From contig WRDG01000072.1 of assembly GCA_009783525.1 (NCBI GenBank), positions 1 through 9,460 on the forward strand: a stretch of 9,460 bases of DNA, read 5' to 3'. Each line of letters opens with the position of its first letter. Positions within the stretch are counted from its first letter, which is position 1. Positions 5,718 to 9,460 of the stretch are shown here, piece by piece. This DNA is from Defluviitaleaceae bacterium (GTDB taxonomy: Bacteria > Bacillota > Clostridia > Lachnospirales > WQUN01). A program made the position numbers and the translations under genes. The notes beneath the pieces are model-generated. The model had not been told where the DNA came from. It saw only the letters and a list, made by a program, of their open reading frames with translations, and made no database searches.

Positions 5718-6932
5718 ATGAGTTATATTATTAACAAGTGGGCGCTTATCCGGCGCGGCGAGTTGGCAGTTATAAAGGAAGAAACCCCACCGGGGTTTCT
5801 GTGCAAGGAAGAATTTGATGTCCACCCCGATTTTTTGCGGGGTCTTTCGCGAAACGAATTTGACGCCGCGTTCCGCCGGATCGGCGTTATTTTTTTTCAA
5901 ATTATGACGGATATTTCAAAAAAGCCCGAACGTTTTGCCATGCCGCTTTACGTCGAAGCAGATACACGCTACGGCGCGCCCGAAGCGCAGGAGTCGCGGT
6001 ACGCGGCGTGGCGGCCTATGAAATTGCTATTTACGATTTTTACAAACGGGAAATTGACAGGCCGCATTTTTACGGTGGATGTTTCCGCTTTTAAGCAGGC
6101 GAACAAAATAAAAAACGCCCATGTTTTGTTCAATGCTTTGGGCGATTACGGTTTTGCTTTTTCCGGGCTTACCGGAGGCAAAATAACGCCCAAAACTTTA
6201 AATTTTGCGGTCGAATTTCCAAATAACCACAACATAATAAAAGTGATGGCATTGGTCGCCGAAAAAGCCGCGCAAGTTAATGCCGAAGAATTTTTTTTGA
6301 AATGGAGCTTTCGGTTGATTATTGAACCGTTCGGCACATTCGGTTACGGCAGCCCCTTTTACGCCGTGTACGACAAGACGCGAGCTCCGGGCGAAAAAGA
6401 ATTTATCGAGGCGTTTCACGCGGCAATGAAGGGCAGGGGTTATTTTTTTCAAAGCGGAGGCGGCAACGAAGGCCCGGGCATCCGTTACTACGACAAAGAA
6501 TCAATTATGAAAAGCAAGGGCCCTTACCTTTTTCAACTATGGGACTGCATGGGCGAACTGCGGCTTTACATAAGGATCCGAAACGCGGAAAAATGCCTTA
6601 CGCTTTACAGCGAAACAACAATGCCGGACGAAATTGAAAAAATGTTTGAGCTTACGGAATACGGTTGCGGCAGCCGCGCAAACGGTTCTTGCAAGCATGG
6701 CATCGAATATGTTTTCAAGGGAGCGGCGCGTTGGCATTGCGGCTGCTGCGCCGCAATGTTTTGGCTGCGCCCCAAGGCGGAAAATGTTTCGCATTACATA
6801 ATGTTGCTTGACGCAGGCGAAAAAGCCGGCCGCCCGTTTAACGAACCGCGATCCAAGCAAGCGGCAAGTAAGCGTTCGGAACGGACGCGATCCCAGCCGC
6901 GATCCCGTGCGGATGGGAAGGAATCTGTATAA
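5718..6932 (+). CDS. Unknown protein with C-terminal Cys/His domain and basic tail
   Basis: 404 residues; the ATG immediately follows the previous TAA, with AAGGAG about 13 nt upstream. Family not recognised. Residues about 20-29 (EETPPGFLCK) are encoded by a palindromic element (5774-5805). Residues about 40-230 are a mixed alpha/beta region (YAAWRPMKLLFTIF, RIFTVDVSAF, EEFFLKWSFRLIIEPFGTFGYG). Residues about 240-365 are a second domain (GPGIRYYDKE, GPYLFQLWDCMGELRLYIRI) ending in C317, C325, H327, F333-K334-G335 and C341 plus C343/C344. The C-x7-C-x-H-x5-[YF]-K-G-x5-C spacing equals that of the partial gene at the left edge. The last ~30 residues (from EPRSKQAASKRSERTRS) are a basic, Arg/Ser-rich, probably disordered tail from DNA with three CGCGATCC repeats. 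Its stop overlaps the next start (TAATG). A metal-binding, possibly nucleic-acid-binding, role is inference. Confidence 0.85.
   Translation: MSYIINKWALIRRGELAVIKEETPPGFLCKEEFDVHPDFLRGLSRNEFDAAFRRIGVIFFQIMTDISKKPERFAMPLYVEADTRYGAPEAQESRYAAWRPMKLLFTIFTNGKLTGRIFTVDVSAFKQANKIKNAHVLFNALGDYGFAFSGLTGGKITPKTLNFAVEFPNNHNIIKVMALVAEKAAQVNAEEFFLKWSFRLIIEPFGTFGYGSPFYAVYDKTRAPGEKEFIEAFHAAMKGRGYFFQSGGGNEGPGIRYYDKESIMKSKGPYLFQLWDCMGELRLYIRIRNAEKCLTLYSETTMPDEIEKMFELTEYGCGSRANGSCKHGIEYVFKGAARWHCGCCAAMFWLRPKAENVSHYIMLLDAGEKAGRPFNEPRSKQAASKRSERTRSQPRSRADGKESV
5774..5805 (+). repeat. Intragenic palindromic element, family B, copy 2
   Basis: 32 nt differing from 4615-4646 at two positions only (A for T in the loop, C for T after the right arm). 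The core is AAACCCC-ACC-GGGGTTT. Here it is read as K-E-E-T-P-P-G-F-L-C, shifted one base relative to copy 1, so similarity is not inherited protein homology. Confidence 0.75.
6847..6905 (+). repeat. CGCGATCC repeats encoding the basic C-terminal tail
   Basis: CGCGATCC occurs at 6847-6854, 6886-6893 and 6898-6905, each read as Arg-Ser with its flanks, around an imperfect hairpin GCGTTCG-GAA-CGGACGC (6872-6888). The shared string CAAGCAAGCGGC also appears in the non-coding repeat region near 9253. This may be another captured repeat element forming the gene's 3' end; evidence is modest. Confidence 0.35.
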
Positions 6933-7837
6933 TGGAAAATAAAACATTGGAATGGCTTTTAGAAGACAGCAACCCGGCAATAAAGTACAGGACGCTGACC
7001 GAAATCTGCGGGGAGCAGCCGGATAGCTGCCGCGCTGTTTACAATTCGATTTGGGAGCAAAAACCGGTTGAAAGAATGTTTTCAAAACAAGACGAAAACG
7101 GTTTGTGGGCAAACGATTCATATGAGTATCTTTCGGCGTGCGCGGAATTGGGTTTGCATAAGGACGAACGGCTCGATAATTATGTAAATTTTATCGTAAA
7201 GAGCATGACAGATTTTTTGGATAACAATGATGAAGACTTCGGCTGCCGCGCACCCTTAATGCTTCGCGCTTTGGTGATGATGGGCTACCACGAAAAAAGC
7301 GATGTTAAGAAATTGATTACAAGATGTGCGGCGACACAATTATATGACGGCGGATTTAACTGCCAAAGGCTGCTCAAAAAAAACCCGGGGCGCAAAAGCT
7401 GCTATAAGGCCGCACTACAAGGGCTGCTGCTGTATGCAGAATGCAAGCGTAAAAATATCCTGCCGGCAAACGCGGACAAGCTTCTCGATTATTTTTTGAA
7501 GCGCGATATTTTTTATTCGAGCGACAGAACGAAAAATTTTAAAGACGGACGGGCGGACAAAGGCTGGCGTTTTATCGACAATTTTTTTCCGGCGGAACCG
7601 CTGCGTACCGGCTTGCCGTTGATAATCTCGTCTTTATCTGTTTTAGGTGCAGGAAATCATCCGGCACTAACGGAAGCATGGGAATTGTTAAAAGCAAAAA
7701 AATACGAAAACGGCAGAATGAAACTGGACGGGACGCTTTCGAAGTTTCCGTACAATTTCGGAGCCGTCGGCAAAGAAAATAAGTGGGTAACGTTTTATGC
7801 GGCGCTTGCGGAAAAATTTTTACGCGGCGGAAATTAA
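6932..7837 (+). CDS. Alpha/alpha-toroid protein, paralogue of the 3862 gene
   Basis: 301 residues; ATG overlaps the previous TAA by one base (TAATG), with GGAAGGA (6916-6922) as ribosome binding site, so it is translationally coupled. It is clearly paralogous to the 3862 product: WLLEDSNPAIKYRTLTE at the start, LMLRALVMMGYH, ATQLYDGGFNCQ (QW-type turn, residues 135-144), RDIFYSS, SSLSVLGAGNHP, AWELL and KWVTFYAALAEK at the end. An extra QDENGLWAND (residues 53-62) provides a second repeat-like turn absent from the paralogue. There is no cyclase DxDD motif. It lacks the 10-residue insertion present in the paralogue between AWELL and LDGTL. The last gene of the operon; a hairpin with a T-run follows at 7841. 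The exact role is unknown. Confidence 0.9.
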   Translation: MENKTLEWLLEDSNPAIKYRTLTEICGEQPDSCRAVYNSIWEQKPVERMFSKQDENGLWANDSYEYLSACAELGLHKDERLDNYVNFIVKSMTDFLDNNDEDFGCRAPLMLRALVMMGYHEKSDVKKLITRCAATQLYDGGFNCQRLLKKNPGRKSCYKAALQGLLLYAECKRKNILPANADKLLDYFLKRDIFYSSDRTKNFKDGRADKGWRFIDNFFPAEPLRTGLPLIISSLSVLGAGNHPALTEAWELLKAKKYENGRMKLDGTLSKFPYNFGAVGKENKWVTFYAALAEKFLRGGN

Positions 7838-7840
7838 AAT

Positions 7841-7897
7841 GCGCCCACCTTTTTGCCAAATAAAACAGCGGGTCGGTGGAGGCGCTTTTATTTTTAA
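7841..7897 (+). terminator. Probable terminator closing the four-gene operon
   Basis: GCGCC-CACC (7841-7849) pairs with GGTG-GA-GGCGC (7875-7885), leaving a two-base bulge and a loop of about 25 nt, followed by TTTTATTTTT (7886-7895). The long loop makes it weaker than the terminator at 1964; a leader structure for the following gene is the alternative. Confidence 0.45.
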
Positions 7898-7912
7898 CAC
7901 GGAGGTTTTTTT

Positions 7913-9034
7913 ATGACTTCAAGGGAACGTTTTTTGCAAACCGCGCAGTTTGGATGCCCGGACAGGACATTTTTGCTTTCGCCGTGGGTATGGAAGGAGA
8001 CGCTGGAACGCTGGCGCGGCGAAGGGCTGCCGAAGGATTGCAATTTGAACGAATACTTCAACACAGACGCGGAGCACGGCGTCCCGCTTGTCATGCAAGG
8101 CCCGTACGGCCCTTATTTGAACCCGCCCTTTGATGTGAAAATTATTTCCGAAAGCGGCGAATTTGTTGTACAGCGCGACATCGACGGAAGCGTCGTCAAA
8201 CTTTTTAAAAACGACCGCTACCGCTCTATGCCCCAATGGATATCTTATCCCATGAAAAACAGAAAAGATTGGGAAACATTGATCAAGCCGCGTTTCGATG
8301 CCGCGCTGCCCGGTCGCAGGCCCGAAGGCGAAGCGTGGGACGCTTATGTGTCGCAGGCAAAAACCCGCGACTATCCACTCGGGATGTGGTGCGGCTCGCT
8401 TTACGGGTGGCCTCGGAGTTTGATGGGCGTGGAAGGTTTGTCTTACGCCATATACGACGACCCGATGCTGGTGCATGAAATGTGCGAGCATATTGCGGAT
8501 TTTACAATCGAGGCCATAACGCCTGTTTTAAAAGACATAGATTTGGACTACGCATTTATATGGGAAGACATGGCGGGCAAAAGCGGGCCCTTGTGTTCAC
8601 CCGAAACATACAGGAAGTTTATGGGCGGCCCGTTAAAGAGGATAACTTCGGTTTTGAGGAAACACGGCGTTAAAAACATAATCATTGACAGCGACGGCAA
8701 CAACGACGTCTTGATCCCTTTATGGTTGGAGCTTGGCGTCAACGGTCTTCGCCCGTTTGAAATCGCCGCAGGATGTAACCCGGCAGCCTCGCGCAAGCAG
8801 TACGGGCGTGACCTGATCATCCAGGGCGGCATTGACAAGCGGGCGTTGGCGGGCAGCAAGCAGGACATCGAAAAAGAAGTATTGTCCAAGGTACCGCAGC
8901 TTTGCCTTCAAGGCGGATATTTTCCGCAGGTAGACCACCTGACGCCTCCCGACGTCTCGCTTGAAAATTATGTTTACTATTCCGAATTGCTAAGAAAAGT
9001 AACGGAAGACCCCGAACGGTACATAAAAAAATAA
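7913..9034 (+). CDS. Uroporphyrinogen decarboxylase (URO-D) superfamily protein, methyltransferase-like
   Basis: 373 residues; GGAGGT (7901-7906) lies 6 nt before the ATG. The N-terminus MTSRERFLQTAQFGCPDR, the middle IWEDMAGKSGPLCSPETYRKFMGGPLKRI (given in two parts: IWEDMAGKSGPL and CSPETYRKF) and the C-terminal QGGIDKRALAG, GGYFPQVDHLTPPDVS and ENYVYY blocks are typical of the URO-D-like TIM-barrel family related to corrinoid methyltransferases (MtaA/CmuA type), not of haem-pathway HemE. The zinc-ligand H-x-C-G-N motif of MtaA-type enzymes aligns with D-S-D-G-N (residues 259-263), so the classical zinc thiol-activating site is missing. The substrate is unknown; demethylation of methylated compounds is a family-level guess. 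No corrinoid protein gene lies in the window. It is probably a separate transcription unit. Confidence 0.93.
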   Translation: MTSRERFLQTAQFGCPDRTFLLSPWVWKETLERWRGEGLPKDCNLNEYFNTDAEHGVPLVMQGPYGPYLNPPFDVKIISESGEFVVQRDIDGSVVKLFKNDRYRSMPQWISYPMKNRKDWETLIKPRFDAALPGRRPEGEAWDAYVSQAKTRDYPLGMWCGSLYGWPRSLMGVEGLSYAIYDDPMLVHEMCEHIADFTIEAITPVLKDIDLDYAFIWEDMAGKSGPLCSPETYRKFMGGPLKRITSVLRKHGVKNIIIDSDGNNDVLIPLWLELGVNGLRPFEIAAGCNPAASRKQYGRDLIIQGGIDKRALAGSKQDIEKEVLSKVPQLCLQGGYFPQVDHLTPPDVSLENYVYYSELLRKVTEDPERYIKK

Positions 9035-9051
9035 TGCGCCAGTGCTGCGCA
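9025..9051 (-). terminator. Minus-strand terminator-like hairpin at the end of the URO-D gene
   Basis: Read on the minus strand: TGCGC-AGCACTG-GCGCA (9051 to 9035) followed directly by TTATTTTTTT (9034 to 9025). On the plus strand the stem is followed by A residues, so it would not terminate the URO-D transcript in the usual way. It faces a minus-strand promoter-like sequence at 9366-9394. Confidence 0.4.
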
Positions 9052-9073
9052 AAAAATGTTATGCCGTAGGGCG

Positions 9074-9307
9074 CGTCACATTGAGCCCTTCGCGTGTCAT
9101 TCTGAGCAGCAGGCGTGTCACCCTGAACTCTTTGCATGTCATTCTGAGCCGTAGGCGAAGAATCTTATCACGCTCAGGATAAACTCCGCGAAGAGTCTTT
9201 TAAATTCTTAAAGATTCTTCGCCTGCGGCTCAGAATGACAGTGCCTGCGGCTCAAGCAAGCGGCTTTGCTGCGATCCAGAATGACATGCGAAGGACTCAG
9301 GGTGGCA
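9074..9307. repeat. 21-nt-period repeat array forming a large palindrome (TGTCATTCTGAGC type)
   Basis: Four units start at 9074, 9095, 9116 and 9137 with exact 21-nt spacing and consensus TGTCATTCTGAGC plus about 8 nt. The fourth runs into a 30-nt arm (9137-9166) that pairs with 9211-9240 at 29 of 30 positions across a 44-nt centre. Further inverted units follow on the right (CAGAATGACA at 9277-9286; 9287-9307 pairs with 9116-9136 at 16 of 21, all differences transitions). This is the dispersed CATTCTGAGC...GAAGAATC repeat type seen in intergenic DNA of many bacteria; no transposase is present. Confidence 0.85.
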
Positions 9308-9365
9308 AACGAAACATTTTTATAAAATCATTGCGGGTGTCATTTAATATTAAAAACATAAAACT

Positions 9366-9394
9366 ATTATATCACGCCATGTGAATTAATACAA
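9366..9394 (-). promoter_or_regulatory. Sigma-70-like promoter on the minus strand
   Basis: On the minus strand, -35 TTGTAT (9394-9389), a 17-nt spacer and a perfect -10 TATAAT (9371-9366). Transcription would start near 9358 and run leftward through the palindromic array toward the hairpin at 9051-9025. The region is AT-rich, so a chance match is possible. Confidence 0.4.
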
Positions 9395-9405
9395 TATATT
9401 TCTGT

Positions 9406-9432
9406 AAAAAAACGCGCGGCTTCGCTTGCCGC
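9406..9432 (-). terminator. Minus-strand intrinsic terminator for a gene right of the window
   Basis: On the minus strand: GCGGC-AAGCGAA-GCCGC (9432 to 9416), then GCG and seven T (9412 to 9406). It fits the end of a leftward transcript entering from beyond the right edge. It also insulates the promoter-like site at 9366-9394 from that transcript. Confidence 0.5.
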
Positions 9433-9451
9433 ATCTCGTTAAACAAGATGC
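9431..9451. repeat. Imperfect palindrome at the right edge
   Basis: GCATCTCGTT pairs with AACAAGATGC at 9 of 10 positions around a single central base; in practice the outer 6 bp would form a hairpin. It is followed by GCGGAGCG at the edge, a string also present in the family A elements, so a further element copy may be cut off here. Confidence 0.4.
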
Positions 9452-9460
9452 AGCGGAGCG

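Larger units (their letters stand above)
9035..9460. other. Non-coding repeat-rich tail of the window
   Basis: No convincing ORF on either strand. It holds, left to right, a minus-strand terminator-like stem, a 21-nt-period repeat array and large inverted repeat (9074-9307), an AT-rich stretch with a minus-strand promoter-like sequence, and GC-rich hairpins running off the window edge. Confidence 0.7.

Noticed and set aside
6537..7121. Minus-strand ORF of 194 codons across the 5718/6932 gene junction
   Set aside because: Antisense to two well-supported genes; Cys/Arg/Phe-rich composition typical of a shadow frame.
7919..8491. Minus-strand ORF of 190 codons inside the URO-D gene
   Set aside because: Fully antisense to a gene with strong family motifs; no start signal.
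8817..9137. Minus-strand ORF of 106 codons spanning the URO-D 3' end and the repeat
   Set aside because: It overlaps a clear plus-strand gene, and its first codons are translated repeat units; no ribosome binding site or family resemblance.
9074..9157. 21-nt repeats as a CRISPR array
   Set aside because: Units abut without spacers, diverge from each other, and form an inverted structure; no cas genes.
9074..9307. Insertion sequence
   Set aside because: No transposase frame, and no clear target duplication at the ends.

Overview
The window looks like an accessory region from an uncultured or little-studied member of the Bacillota (probably Clostridia). The grounds are strong AAGGAGG-type ribosome binding sites, moderate GC with A/T-rich spacers, and protein types common in that group: a GyrI-like/zinc-ribbon fusion, divergent Fpg-like glycosylases, alpha/alpha-toroid proteins and a URO-D-family protein. 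The lineage is inference. All eight convincing complete genes and the one partial gene at the left edge lie on the + strand.

Layout. Bases 3-1960 hold a left-truncated two-domain protein coupled by an ATGA overlap to an Fpg/Nei-like DNA glycosylase homologue, closed by a clear intrinsic terminator (1964-1986). Bases 2029-3730 hold a second, more degenerate Fpg-like paralogue and a GyrI-like/zinc-ribbon protein. Bases 3727-3857 carry a short broken coding remnant. Bases 3862-7837 are a tightly coupled four-gene operon (ATGA overlap, abutting TAA/ATG, TAATG overlap): an alpha/alpha-toroid protein, an all-helical protein of unknown function, a larger unknown protein, and a second toroid paralogue. 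A probable terminator hairpin (7841-7897) separates this from a URO-D/methyltransferase-like gene (7913-9034). Bases 9035-9460 are non-coding. They contain a 21-nt-period repeat array folded into a large inverted repeat, a minus-strand promoter-like sequence, and minus-strand terminator-like hairpins.

How the genes may work together is unclear. The two Fpg-like proteins have lost key catalytic residues, so they may bind DNA or use altered chemistry rather than act as textbook glycosylases. The partial first gene and the third gene of the four-gene operon share a C-terminal Cys/His motif with identical spacing, which links the two blocks. The pairs of paralogues (Fpg-like, toroid, Cys/His domain) suggest local duplication and divergence.

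The most unusual signal is small palindromic elements inserted inside coding sequences. One family (TTTTCGC-NNN-GCGAAAA core) occurs in two genes in different reading frames, and is tandemly duplicated in one of them. A second family (AAACCCC-NCC-GGGGTTT core) also occurs in two genes in different frames; comparison of the two toroid paralogues shows that one copy coincides with a clean 10-residue insertion. This resembles in principle the protein-invading palindromic elements known from Rickettsia, but the sequences are different. I did no searches; family names come from recognised motifs.
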